Source: an uncultured Croceitalea sp.
GTDB taxonomy: Bacteria > Bacteroidota > Bacteroidia > Flavobacteriales > Flavobacteriaceae
Direction of reading: 5' to 3'
DNA: 64,000 nt
Assembly (NCBI GenBank): GCA_947494805.1
Contig: CANLWK010000006.1
Coordinates: 62,001 to 126,000 of the forward strand
In this document: in pieces, positions 42,559-51,639 of the stretch
Numbering within the stretch: the stretch's first letter is position 1
How the letters are laid out: each line of letters opens with the position of its first letter
The notes under the pieces: generated by a model
Told to the model about the DNA's origin: nothing
What the model saw: only the letters and a program-made list of their open reading frames with translations
Databases searched by the model: none
Made by a program: the position numbers and the translations under genes

Positions 42559-43662
42559 TTATTCGGTATGAATGGAGTTCAGGGCGTAAATCGCAAAACT
42601 ACCTAGCCAATGCCCGCCCTCATAGCTATCGCCTACGATGTTAGGCAAAGAATGGTTGATGTGGGCATGAGCCACATGCGCGAGGTGGTCATATTCGGGC
42701 ATATCGTTGATGATGGCATATAAGGCCCAGGCCCGTGAAAAATTGACCCCATCAAGGTGAACCAGTTTGCCATCGGTGCGATCTGATACTTCACCTACCA
42801 TGAGTTGGTAGTCTTTGCGCTTCATATCGGGCAAGAAAGCCCCGAACCAGACCGAAAAGTCTTCTTTTGACAAGACACGCTTCATAAGGGCCGCCTCTTG
42901 CAAACAGGGCGATAAAAAATCGTACCCACTTGGTTCCCAAGTTATGGGGCAATCCGCATCTTGCCCGTAAAACTCCTTGGCCCATGCTTCAATGGCCGTT
43001 TTTAAAACGGTATGCCCAACGGTATTGGCATAGTCCCAAGCAAAAGTGAGTCCAAAAGCGGTATTGGTATGCTCACCCACACGAATCGGGTTGTTCAATT
43101 TAGGAAGAAAACCGAGGTACTTTTGTACAATAAGGTCGGTTAAAGGCTGTAGGTTGCGCTCCAATTGCCGTGCCGTACCGTCTTCCCATGTATGCAGTTC
43201 TTCGGCGAGTTTCAACAGCCATGCCCAACCATAAGTACGCTCATAGTTCTTGTTGTGTGTTCCCTCAAAATAGGCTACCTCTTTTTCAATATTCTCCTTT
43301 GAAATATGGTCCAACAACAAGGTCTTCATGGCAGCAGCCTGTTTCAATTGTGGAAACTGCTTTAAGAGGGAAACCAAACTCCAATGCCCATGCACTGAGG
43401 AATGCCAATCAAAACAACCATAAAAGGCAGGGTGCAACGCTTTGGGCCCTTGTAGGTCTTCAGCCCCCCCTAGGGTCTGGTTCAATTTGTTCGGATACTC
43501 AACAGTAACGCAATTGATGGGCAACTGTGCCAAACGTTCGGCCTGGGCCAAGTTGAGTATCGGTGCAGTCACTTCACGGTCGGTTGTTCCATGCTCAGGT
43601 TGTGGGCGGTCTTTGCAAGAAAGGGCAATCACCACAAAAAAAAGCCCGTATAAAAGTCTCAT
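42559..43662 (-). CDS. DUF2891-family lipoprotein
   Basis: 367 residues. Lipobox in LFFVVIALSC. LHPAFYGCFDWHSSVHGHWSLVSLLKQFP is the signature opening of DUF2891, and EPSGYDFLSPCLQEAALM and SYEGGHWLGSFAIYAL continue the alpha/alpha-barrel pattern, likely a glycoside-binding or hydrolysing fold. Activity unproven. More GC-rich than its surroundings. Confidence 0.85.
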   Translation of the reverse strand: MRLLYGLFFVVIALSCKDRPQPEHGTTDREVTAPILNLAQAERLAQLPINCVTVEYPNKLNQTLGGAEDLQGPKALHPAFYGCFDWHSSVHGHWSLVSLLKQFPQLKQAAAMKTLLLDHISKENIEKEVAYFEGTHNKNYERTYGWAWLLKLAEELHTWEDGTARQLERNLQPLTDLIVQKYLGFLPKLNNPIRVGEHTNTAFGLTFAWDYANTVGHTVLKTAIEAWAKEFYGQDADCPITWEPSGYDFLSPCLQEAALMKRVLSKEDFSVWFGAFLPDMKRKDYQLMVGEVSDRTDGKLVHLDGVNFSRAWALYAIINDMPEYDHLAHVAHAHINHSLPNIVGDSYEGGHWLGSFAIYALNSIHTE

Positions 43663-44029
43663 AGATTGCGTATCAGGTTCTAAATGTAGGCAAAATTAAG
43701 AAAGGGGGCAGCTACCTGAATATCTACGATACCAATATTGCAATTGGGAGTTTTAGCGCTAAACCTATATAATAGAAAGATACCTATTTCATTAACTTAT
43801 AGAACAGAAAATGAAGGCCAAGGTTTAGAATTAGAACAAGTAATGCAACGGTTTTCGCTTGTTTTTACACTCAGTAGCAGTGTTAGAGTATTTTTTTAAA
43901 AATTATATTTATTGTTTTTGTCTTGAAAGTCAAATGATACGATTTATCATCAAATTGACCACTATCTCAACATATATCTTCTATTATTTGAAAGGATTGT
44001 GTTGAATTTCCCTAAATTTAAAACCATTA
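43663..44029. other. 367-bp intergenic region
   Basis: No gene or clear RNA is seen. It contains AT-rich stretches and GTGTTGAATTTCCC just before the AraC gene. Presumably holds the promoters of the divergent DUF2891 and AraC genes. Confidence 0.4.
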
Positions 44030-44884
44030 ATGACTCGTGATTTTATCCATATAAACGACTTCGTAATTTTAGTTGAAGAAGCCAATTCAACTAAAACAGA
44101 AATAGATTCTTGTTACTTCGATGAGCCTTTAATTGCCGTTGCTTTTTACGGTTCAGGAAATGTGGATTTAACCGTAAAATATGGTCAAAACCAAAAGGAT
44201 TTTAAACACACCAAAGGTTTAGCACTCTCATTCTATGGTGATGAGAAAGTAGAGTTCGAACATATTGTCAGTCCCAATAAGAGTTTGAGATGTATTGTTG
44301 TGGCTACTAAGCTCAGTAATCTAGAGCAACTACCCAATCAAGAAGGTGAATTGTTTTCTGACCTGTTGAATGAATTGGTGAACCCTAAAGATCATTATGT
44401 CGAAGGTCCCAGCTTTTTTATGACCCCAGAGATGGAAAACATCGTAGATGCTTTTTTCTACAACAACTATTCTGGCAAAACCAAAATGATGTTTTTTAGA
44501 AGTCAGATAACCGCTCTGTTATCTCACTTCTTTGGTCAGCTTGCACTGAAACAAGAAGAAGCCTCAAAACCGAATCATAGAGAACAACTCAACAAGGCAA
44601 GGGACATTTTATTGGAGAATCTAGAAAATCCCCCTTCTCTTTCAGAACTCTCCAGAGCTATTGGGTTTAACACTACAAGGCTCAAAAAAGAGTTCAAGGC
44701 CATATTTGGTGTTCCCGTTTTCAAGTACCTTCAAAATGAACGGTTAGCTTCAGCCCATAAACTCATCAGTGAGAAAGAAGCTACCGTACAAGAAGCAGCT
44801 TGGCAAGTGGGCTATGACAGCCTGAGTTCATTCTCCAACGCCTTCGCGAAAAAGTTTGGTTACCGTCCGAGCCAAATAAAATAG
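44030..44884 (+). CDS. AraC-family transcriptional regulator
   Basis: 284 residues. The long N-terminal half is a sensor; the C-terminal double helix-turn-helix (about 185-284) reads LSELSRAIGFNTTRLKKEFKAIFG and VQEAAWQVGYDSLSSFSNAFAKKFGYRPSQ. It converges on the CPBP gene (37 bp apart). Target genes unknown. Confidence 0.9.
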   Translation: MTRDFIHINDFVILVEEANSTKTEIDSCYFDEPLIAVAFYGSGNVDLTVKYGQNQKDFKHTKGLALSFYGDEKVEFEHIVSPNKSLRCIVVATKLSNLEQLPNQEGELFSDLLNELVNPKDHYVEGPSFFMTPEMENIVDAFFYNNYSGKTKMMFFRSQITALLSHFFGQLALKQEEASKPNHREQLNKARDILLENLENPPSLSELSRAIGFNTTRLKKEFKAIFGVPVFKYLQNERLASAHKLISEKEATVQEAAWQVGYDSLSSFSNAFAKKFGYRPSQIK

Positions 44885-44921
44885 ATTTCTTTGAGTACCA
44901 ATTCTATAGCCAAATACCGCA

Positions 44922-45674
44922 TTACTCAAGGGGCAAAAAAGTTAAGCCAATGAATAAGATGTTAGTAAACATATGTATCAGTAGAGGATATTGAAAACCA
45001 AAAGCTACCCTGGTGTACCCAGCAATCGTTGCGCTAAATAATTGAGGCAACGTTAATATGGGCAACCATAAAAAATTAGTTAGGTTCAACTCAAAGTTAA
45101 AAATGTGTAACCAGGCGAAACTTATGCAAGAGAGATAATATAGTATTTTAAAGTGCTTTTGCCAGAACCGTTTCAAAACTAGTTTAACACTTTTTCCGTT
45201 ACTCACAACATACGCAAGCAAGACCATAATTAAAGCGGTGATTACGCGATACCAAAACGTATCATCTGCAAGAGAGAGCCGGCTTTTAAAAACTGCTTTG
45301 GTCAGGATATAATAGGTGAATGTCCCTGAAGTTAGTGCAAAGTAGATCGGGTTAAATTTTAAGGACAATCTAAATGTTATTTCTTCAAACACCGGTAACA
45401 CAATTCCACCAACTACGAGTAAAAGTAATGGACTAAATCGTTCAGCCATACTCACTGAAGTCAGATTTTCAGGTTCATACATTAACTGTAGTAATGATGC
45501 AACCGTCAATGAGAAAACTACTTTTATAAGAAAGAGCCCTATGGTATCATAGATTTTGCTTTTTACAGTTTTTTCTATCAATAGGTTATAACTAGGAGAA
45601 TTTATAAAATTCATCAAATCCCTTACTAAGGATGCATAGTATTTGGGTTTGATCAAGGGATATGATGGTAGCAT
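44922..45674 (-). CDS. CPBP-family intramembrane metalloprotease-like protein
   Basis: 250 residues with about seven membrane segments. The CPBP signature EEITFRLSL (EExxxR, near residue 97), the second motif with His in FAWLHIFNF and the third in LLIHMFTNILF are present. Family members are membrane proteases or immunity proteins. Its start overlaps the stop of the serine hydrolase gene, so both are coupled. Confidence 0.8.
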   Translation of the reverse strand: MLPSYPLIKPKYYASLVRDLMNFINSPSYNLLIEKTVKSKIYDTIGLFLIKVVFSLTVASLLQLMYEPENLTSVSMAERFSPLLLLVVGGIVLPVFEEITFRLSLKFNPIYFALTSGTFTYYILTKAVFKSRLSLADDTFWYRVITALIMVLLAYVVSNGKSVKLVLKRFWQKHFKILYYLSCISFAWLHIFNFELNLTNFLWLPILTLPQLFSATIAGYTRVAFGFQYPLLIHMFTNILFIGLTFLPLE

Positions 45675-46951
45675 TATTTTGTGATTTTAACGGTTATTTT
45701 TTCTCTTCTAATCAAGCCGATTAATGTTATTGGAATTAAAATGACAATAACACCAATTGTTATTATCTGAATCATTTTACCCTGTTGCATCGCGAACAAA
45801 AGCGCATCAACTTTTCCCGTTTGAATAAAAACCCAGTCGCTGGCCATTCTCGTTGCAAAATCAACACTACCAGTGGTTAAAACAATGATACCATCATTGG
45901 TTACGGTATTGTAGCGAAAAGCTGTGTTGATGGGGGGATTGTTTTTTCCATCGTGACCAATAACAAATTCACCATTTTTGATTTCGGTGTACAGAAAAGT
46001 TCCTAATCCGTAAATGGGTGCGCCAAGCGTCTTTGCTTCGACCTGCGCCATCCTTTTTCGAAATTCCATCGATAAAGGTTTCTGAATATCACTGTCTTTG
46101 ACAAAGGAATGGAAAAGCTTTTCTAAGTCTGCCATAGTGGTATAAAGTGCACTTGCAGCTTGTGCTGTATAGTAGCGATGTTGCGCCTTAGAGCCATCTG
46201 ATTTGTAGAAATTGCATAATCTATCCTCAAAAGTTTTATCCCATTGATAAAATGAAGATGTCATTTGCAAGGGCTGAAAAACTTCGGTTTTCATATAAGC
46301 ATCGAAAGTTTGTCCGCTTACCTCTTCAACAATAAGTTGCAGTAATGTAAAGCCCCCACCAGAATAATGCCACCCACTTCCGGGTGCTACACCTACTTTC
46401 ATAATTCCATCGCTACCTGAATCTGCATCTTTGGCTTTGGTGAGCGACGCTTCTAAAGACTGTACATCTTCAGAGTTTTCAAATCCCGCATAGCCAAGAC
46501 CATCAGTAAGACCTGCTGTATGACTTAGCAATCTTCTTATGGTCACGCCGTTGTTGTCAAAATCACTTTTGGGTATTTGCCACCTCGTAAGGTAACGACC
46601 TGCAGGTGCATCTAAATCTAACCTCCCATCTTGCACAAGCTTCATTACACCAATAGCAGAAACAAATTTTGAGAGTGAAGCAACCTGAAATATGGTATTC
46701 CTATCAACAGTGTGGTCATTTGAGCGAAAAAACTCCGTTACCAGTTTCCCGTCTTTGAATAGTGCAATAGCCATGTTTCCAACGGACTCTTTTTGAAGTT
46801 CCTCTTGCACTGCGTTCACAAAGGCATTGGGTTCTTTTTCTTGGGTAAATGGTGTGTGCCACCATCCTTTGTCCATCCCAAGAAAAACCAGCACGACCCA
46901 TAACATTATCAATGCAATTGCCAGTGCGGTATATTTAAAAAATCGCTTCAT
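45674..46951 (-). CDS. Serine hydrolase (beta-lactamase-fold), membrane-anchored
   Basis: About 425 residues from the Met at 46,951; the longer frame (to 47,005) adds 18 residues before the clear hydrophobic start KYTALAIALIMLWVVLVFLG. SxxK is in FQVASLSKFVSAIGVMKL and the second Tyr motif in GWHYSGGGF; a C-terminal membrane helix (about 395-420) follows. Peptidase or esterase rather than resistance enzyme. Coupled with the CPBP gene. Confidence 0.85.
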   Translation of the reverse strand: MKRFFKYTALAIALIMLWVVLVFLGMDKGWWHTPFTQEKEPNAFVNAVQEELQKESVGNMAIALFKDGKLVTEFFRSNDHTVDRNTIFQVASLSKFVSAIGVMKLVQDGRLDLDAPAGRYLTRWQIPKSDFDNNGVTIRRLLSHTAGLTDGLGYAGFENSEDVQSLEASLTKAKDADSGSDGIMKVGVAPGSGWHYSGGGFTLLQLIVEEVSGQTFDAYMKTEVFQPLQMTSSFYQWDKTFEDRLCNFYKSDGSKAQHRYYTAQAASALYTTMADLEKLFHSFVKDSDIQKPLSMEFRKRMAQVEAKTLGAPIYGLGTFLYTEIKNGEFVIGHDGKNNPPINTAFRYNTVTNDGIIVLTTGSVDFATRMASDWVFIQTGKVDALLFAMQQGKMIQIITIGVIVILIPITLIGLIRREKITVKITK

Positions 46952-47060
46952 TGCGTTGGTTTTAATAGTTTTAGTTAAATAGTCACTTGATATGGATTGT
47001 GCCATTGAAAGAGAAGGCTCCGAAGACTTATTTTAGTTCACCGAAGCCTATTTAGATTGA

Positions 47061-47906
47061 TTAATGGCGCTGTGGTACTGGCACATTCCAAATTCCCGTT
47101 GCCGCAACATTGGACGCATATTCGCTAAAATCAATGGGTTTTCTGCCCAGTATTTTTTCAATGTCATTGGTAACTTCTGCCAATTCAAGATTGCCCAATA
47201 CTTCTGTAAAAAGGTATTCGATAAGCCAAGCAAAATCCTCAGGAATTCCTGCCTTTCGCATTCCATCTCCATATTCCTGAATAGACACTGGAATATATTT
47301 TATCTCACGCTTACTGGTTTTGGCAATTTCGGCAACAGCTTCCTTAAAAGTGAGTGTTCTTGGTCCTGTAAGCTGGTAAATCTGTCCATTGTGTTTATCT
47401 TCCGTCAAGGCTTTTACTGCAACCTCAGCAATATCATCTGCGTCTACCCAAGGGATTTGAGCGTCTGACTGTGGCAAGGCAACAATCCCTTCCAGAACAG
47501 GTTCTAGCAAAAAGTTTTCACTGAAATTTTGGTTAAACCAACTTGCACGCACAATGGTATAATCTAATCCTGAATGAATGATCACCTGCTCACATAATTG
47601 CGCTTCGCGCTCTCCTTTACCCGAAAGGATGACCAATTTTTTTATGTTCGCACGTTTTGACTCTTTCACCAATTGCTCAATGGCCTCTAAAGCTCCGGGC
47701 ACTGCCAAATCAGGTTGATATGTAATGTACACTTTGTCCATTCCTTCCAAGGCTTGTGCCCAACCTTCAGGTTGATGCCAATCGAATGCCGGCGATGCAC
47801 TACGCGAACCAATGCGCACATTCTGACCCAATTCTTCTAAAAGGTGAACTATGCGTTTCCCTGTTTTACCGGTTCCACCGATAACTAAGATGTTTTCTGT
47901 TTTCAT
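47061..47906 (-). CDS. NmrA-like NAD(P)-binding protein
   Basis: 281 residues. The Rossmann loop VIGGTGKTGKRIVHLLEELG is at 6-25, and LDYTIVRASWFNQNFSENFL and QIPWVDADDIAEVAVKALTEDKHNGQIYQLTG are typical of NmrA/NAD(P)H-sensing epimerase-like proteins (ytfG/azoB group). Probably a quinone oxidoreductase or redox sensor. The first of a cluster of small redox-type genes. Confidence 0.85.
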   Translation of the reverse strand: MKTENILVIGGTGKTGKRIVHLLEELGQNVRIGSRSASPAFDWHQPEGWAQALEGMDKVYITYQPDLAVPGALEAIEQLVKESKRANIKKLVILSGKGEREAQLCEQVIIHSGLDYTIVRASWFNQNFSENFLLEPVLEGIVALPQSDAQIPWVDADDIAEVAVKALTEDKHNGQIYQLTGPRTLTFKEAVAEIAKTSKREIKYIPVSIQEYGDGMRKAGIPEDFAWLIEYLFTEVLGNLELAEVTNDIEKILGRKPIDFSEYASNVAATGIWNVPVPQRH

Positions 47907-47964
47907 TTTATTTGTTTTAACATTGATAATTATTATGCTTCAACTCTTGAAGTCTTTTTTGATT

Positions 47965-48372
47965 TTAATTTTTTAAAAATTGAATACGCTTTCTTTGATA
48001 CAATTTGACACACCAATACATCGTGGCAGTGGCTAGAAATTCCAATCCTATAATCCAAAAGCCTAGGTCTGTAAAAAATTCAGAATGTGAACCTCCATTA
48101 GGAATGATAAAAAGAGGCACGGTTATCAATGCATCTAGGGTGGCCGCTACTAAAAAGAAAGTTAGTCCAACCCAGTATCCGCTAGTTTTGTTATTTTTTC
48201 TATAATACTGTCTTGCCCCAAACCAAACCAGGGGCATTACAACAATAAATAGAGCTGTGTTGGCTTGTTGTGCTGCGTTTTCTAAAATGGGGATATAGAA
48301 GGATACGCTATATACACTCACCCCAATAATCCAAATGATAATTCCAATACCAATAGCTCTTAAATGTTTCAT
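47965..48372 (-). CDS. Small four-helix membrane protein (DUF5367-like)
   Basis: 135 residues, four hydrophobic segments (about 8-26, 38-55, 68-92, 104-122). IVVMPLVWFGARQYYRKN and VGLTFFLVAATLDALITVPLFIIPNGGSHSEFF match my memory of DUF5367 membrane proteins. Function unknown. Spacing of 20 bp to the next gene. Confidence 0.65.
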   Translation of the reverse strand: MKHLRAIGIGIIIWIIGVSVYSVSFYIPILENAAQQANTALFIVVMPLVWFGARQYYRKNNKTSGYWVGLTFFLVAATLDALITVPLFIIPNGGSHSEFFTDLGFWIIGLEFLATATMYWCVKLYQRKRIQFLKN

Positions 48373-48392
48373 AATTATTCGTTTTTATATGA

Positions 48393-48887
48393 TTATTTGT
48401 TATAAATGACTCCGATAAGCAATAGTGCAAAGGACATAAATGAGGCAATGGTACGCTGTAGGTGCCAATGGTTCCAAGGCTGTTCAAACTTGGTTCGCAG
48501 CTCTTTGAGCTCCAGTGTCGAAAGGTTTTCCAATACGGTTTTATCAAGCAGTTCGTTCAACGGAACATTTTTGAAAATCGTAATAAGGCCAATACCCACA
48601 AAGAATAGAATCGCTGCTATTAGAAATGGCAAAAATGTGGTGGGGTGCGCATTACGATGTAAAAAGGCATTTGTACCCAGCAACACCACGGGGCCGAAGA
48701 ACACAACAAGAAAACTACGGTTGATAATGCTTCTGTTCATTGCCTGAAATGACTGTAAAAATTCTAAGTCATTCAGTCTTCCGATACCCGGTGTTATAGC
48801 ATTGGACCATGTAAAACATAAGCCTGCGGTAAGTCCTGTACATAAGGTGCCCAGCATCAATACAATAATTTTAAAGTTGATTTCCAT
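48393..48887 (-). CDS. DUF1772 (anthrone oxygenase-like) membrane protein
   Basis: 164 residues, four membrane segments. GTLCTGLTAGLCFTWSNAITPGIGRL, FQAMNRSIINRSF and WNHWHLQRTIASFMSFALLL are the conserved DUF1772 features. Fungal relatives oxidise anthrones; the bacterial role is unknown. It overlaps the cytochrome gene by 17 bases. Confidence 0.85.
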   Translation of the reverse strand: MEINFKIIVLMLGTLCTGLTAGLCFTWSNAITPGIGRLNDLEFLQSFQAMNRSIINRSFLVVFFGPVVLLGTNAFLHRNAHPTTFLPFLIAAILFFVGIGLITIFKNVPLNELLDKTVLENLSTLELKELRTKFEQPWNHWHLQRTIASFMSFALLLIGVIYNK

Positions 48888-49242
48888 GTTGATTGTTTTT
48901 TAAGGATGATATCCAGGTTAATAGATCTTGGTATTCTTCACTAGTGAGTTTAATGTTCTTGCCTTTGGGCATTCGCTTTTTAATAAATACCTGCTTGTAC
49001 ACATCATTTGACCAGTCGTTCATATTATCCGCGGTAAAGACACGCCTGCGGTTACGATTTATGTGACAGACATTGCACTTATTGGTAAGAATCTCAAACG
49101 CTTTTGTTTTAACCGGGTCTTCAGTTATAGAAGTGGTGTATACAAGAGAGCCGTGGTCACTATTCGCTTTTGGTGCATTATATGGTACCAATAGCAGTAT
49201 ATAAGTTCCTATAAGTAGTTTTATTAGCGTCGTCATCATCAT
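48871..49242 (-). CDS. Exported c-type cytochrome-like protein
   Basis: 123 residues. A signal segment (about 3-20) is followed by the haem-binding CNVCH in AFEILTNKCNVCHINRNRR, and the C-terminal KRMPKGKNIKLTSEEYQDLLTWI supplies the Met axial ligand as in small c-type domains of Flavobacteriia. Envelope electron transfer is inferred. Translationally overlapped with DUF1772. Confidence 0.8.
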   Translation of the reverse strand: MMMTTLIKLLIGTYILLLVPYNAPKANSDHGSLVYTTSITEDPVKTKAFEILTNKCNVCHINRNRRRVFTADNMNDWSNDVYKQVFIKKRMPKGKNIKLTSEEYQDLLTWISSLKNNQHGNQL

Positions 49243-49346
49243 ATATTTTTTTGGTTATGATGACACAAAATTGCGTAGATATACTACCAATCATTTATTC
49301 GAGCGGAAGTATGATTTGTTCCAAAAGCGCATTCTCATAAACTGGT

Positions 49347-49877
49347 TTAGAATTCTTTAGAAAATCCGACTGTTTTATCTTCCAACTCTTTTTTTAAATT
49401 CTCTTCTATAATTTCACCATCTTTAAAGTTGTCATAAAAAGACGGTAGCGAATAGGTTGCTATGATTTTTGCTCCCAAAAATGGAAAATAGGTGCTTGCA
49501 GATTGAAGTACGGTAGTTCCACCTCTTTCTCCAGGGGAAGTTGCCATAAGCAGCATAGGTCTCTCCTTCCAAATTTTTATATCTAAACGTGATAACCAGT
49601 CCAAGGTATTTTTAAATACTGCGGCATAAGAACCATTATGTTCTGCCAAAGAGATAATAAATGCATCTGCTGTATTGATGATTTCATCTAATCTTTTTAC
49701 TGCTGTGGGGATTCCATTTTCAACTTCAAAATCAACTCCGTAAATGGGTAGAACATAATCGTTAAGGTCGATTGAAATAATTTCTACATTTTCGAGTAAA
49801 TCGGAGGTATAGGATAGTAAACATTTGTTGATAGATTTCTGACTATTACTTCCTGCCATTGTGATTATTTTTTTCAT
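49347..49877 (-). CDS. NADPH-dependent FMN reductase
   Basis: About 176 residues from the Met at 49,877. ITMAGSNSQKSINKCLL is the FMN phosphate loop and FIISLAEHNGSYAAVFKNTLDWLSRL the second loop; TSPGERGGTTVLQSAS is also characteristic. Chromate/quinone reductase-like flavoprotein. It overlaps the DoxX stop by 4 bases. Confidence 0.85.
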   Translation of the reverse strand: MKKIITMAGSNSQKSINKCLLSYTSDLLENVEIISIDLNDYVLPIYGVDFEVENGIPTAVKRLDEIINTADAFIISLAEHNGSYAAVFKNTLDWLSRLDIKIWKERPMLLMATSPGERGGTTVLQSASTYFPFLGAKIIATYSLPSFYDNFKDGEIIEENLKKELEDKTVGFSKEF

Positions 49878-50335
49878 CGGTACCATTTTTTTGAGATTAA
49901 ACTATCAATGGACCATTCTCCACTTCCATTGAACAATACAGTCATTGCAATACCCAGAATCAGAAGGGAATATTCATAACCTTCACCTGCCTGATTGCCA
50001 AACCAATTCATAAAAAAGCCATGTTCTAACTGCGTAGTAATTATGATACCTGTAAACATACCTGCAAGTGATAATGCCCAAAACCTAGAGAAGAATCCCA
50101 GAATTAATGAAATTGAGCCAAAAAACTCAATCATAATCACTGAGAAGGCCACCAAACTTGGTAGACCCATCTGTGTAGTTAATGAATCCATGGTTGCTGA
50201 ATAGCCATAACCTCCAAAGAGCCCTAATAATTTTTGCGCGCCATGGGGCAATATGACCAAGCCAAGCGTTAATCGCGCAATAGCAAACCCCAAATTAGGA
50301 TGTGTTGTAATCGTTTTTTCTAATAGATTCTTCAT
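49874..50335 (-). CDS. DoxX-family membrane protein
   Basis: 153 residues, four helices. FAIARLTLGLVILPHGAQKLLGLFGG and MGLPSLVAFSVIMIEFFGSISLILG are the DoxX pattern; others are linked to thiosulfate or redox stress systems. Coupled with the FMN reductase, which suggests they act together. Confidence 0.9.
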   Translation of the reverse strand: MKNLLEKTITTHPNLGFAIARLTLGLVILPHGAQKLLGLFGGYGYSATMDSLTTQMGLPSLVAFSVIMIEFFGSISLILGFFSRFWALSLAGMFTGIIITTQLEHGFFMNWFGNQAGEGYEYSLLILGIAMTVLFNGSGEWSIDSLISKKWYR

Positions 50336-50347
50336 AATATTTAAGAT

Positions 50348-50992
50348 TTATAATGTTTTACGGTAGTACAATCCCAAAGAGGATTCTTGAATAGGTTCAG
50401 GTCCGTATTGGTCAAAATCTGATCCAAACCCCAATTGATGTCCTTTGTAGGATAGCCCTAAACGTAATTGCTGGAAACTTCTAGAGTGCGCTTTAAATTT
50501 GTCCCAAACCGTTAGAAACTGTCCGTTGAACCACAAAGAAATCTTTTCACTTAATGGTGTATGTAATTGAAATTGAGCAAATATTTCGGCGAGGCCAGCA
50601 TCTTTCTTTTCAGAGTACGCCGCGGTAGGAATGACCACCAGTAAGGTTTTCGAACTTTTTAACGTGAATTTGGCCGAAAGCCTTTCTGAATATCCTCCGA
50701 AACTGTTATAGTATAGGGAAGGTCCTATGGCGACACTCTTGCCAATGTTCCAAAACAATGTCGGTTGTACGCCTACTTCATCAAAAATTTGATGCTCTTT
50801 CTCTCTAAATTTTTGAAAGAAAGCGAGGGTAGTAATACTTAATGTATTACTGTTGTTTATGGCATAACCAGAGAGTAAGGTGAAGTCGGTTTTCTTAAGT
50901 CCTGAAAACAGTTCTAGTTGAGTGAATTGTGCTGGTAAACAGCTTGTAAAAGCAATTATTAATACTGGTGATATGATTCCTACTTTTTTCAC
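50348..50992 (-). CDS. Exported hypothetical protein, probable outer-membrane barrel
   Basis: 214 residues. Signal peptide about 1-20 (AFTSCLPAQ). The body is alternating beta strands (TDFTLLSGYAINNSNTLSITTLAFFQKF, AIGPSLYYNSFGGYSERLSAKFTL) ending ESSLGLYYRKTL, with a terminal aromatic pattern as in beta-barrels. Family not recognised. 12 bp from DoxX. Confidence 0.6.
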   Translation of the reverse strand: MKKVGIISPVLIIAFTSCLPAQFTQLELFSGLKKTDFTLLSGYAINNSNTLSITTLAFFQKFREKEHQIFDEVGVQPTLFWNIGKSVAIGPSLYYNSFGGYSERLSAKFTLKSSKTLLVVIPTAAYSEKKDAGLAEIFAQFQLHTPLSEKISLWFNGQFLTVWDKFKAHSRSFQQLRLGLSYKGHQLGFGSDFDQYGPEPIQESSLGLYYRKTL

Positions 50993-51045
50993 ACTTCAAA
51001 ATTCCAATGGGAAAGCGTAAAAAAAAATGAACTAGTTTAAGACTT

Positions 51046-51639
51046 TTACATTCGGTTGATTTTTGAGATAATTTTACTCATAAATTCTGGTGTAATCCCT
51101 AAGTACCCAGCCAAATCTTTTTGGGTAATCCTATGTACTATCTGCGGATACTTCTTTTTGAAGTTGACATATCTTTCCTCGGCCGTTAAAGATATTCCGT
51201 GATTTGAACGTCTGATGTAGCTGATTAAAGACTTTTGGTATAAGGTGCGATAAAATTTTTCAAACTTCGGAATCTCTTGAAATAGTAAATCATAATTCGC
51301 TCTTGAAATTCCCAATAGTTCTGAATGTTCAGTTGCTTTAATAAAATACCTTGACGGTTCTCTTGTCATAAAGCTCGATAAATCACCCGTCCAATAATCT
51401 TCAATGGCAAACATTGAAATATGAGGCGCACCATTTTCATCTAAGGTATATACCTTTAGGCATCCTTTGGTTATAAAATATTCATATTTAGCAACCTCAC
51501 CCGCTTGCATAAGGAAACCTTTCTTTTTCACATTAATCTCTGTCAATAAAGAAATGTACTTCTGCTTTTCTAATTCCGTCAAATCAATAAATCGGGATAC
51601 ATTGTCAAGGATGAGTTGATGTGATTCTTTAAAATTCAA
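51046..51639 (-). CDS. Crp/Fnr-family transcriptional regulator
   Basis: 197 residues. The cupin sensor KGFLMQAGEVAKYEYFITKGCLKVYTLDENGAPHISMFAIEDYW is followed by the helix-turn-helix HRITQKDLAGYLGITPEFMSKIISK. First gene of the minus-strand series that includes the barrel, DoxX and FMN reductase genes; likely regulates them. Confidence 0.85.
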   Translation of the reverse strand: MNFKESHQLILDNVSRFIDLTELEKQKYISLLTEINVKKKGFLMQAGEVAKYEYFITKGCLKVYTLDENGAPHISMFAIEDYWTGDLSSFMTREPSRYFIKATEHSELLGISRANYDLLFQEIPKFEKFYRTLYQKSLISYIRRSNHGISLTAEERYVNFKKKYPQIVHRITQKDLAGYLGITPEFMSKIISKINRM

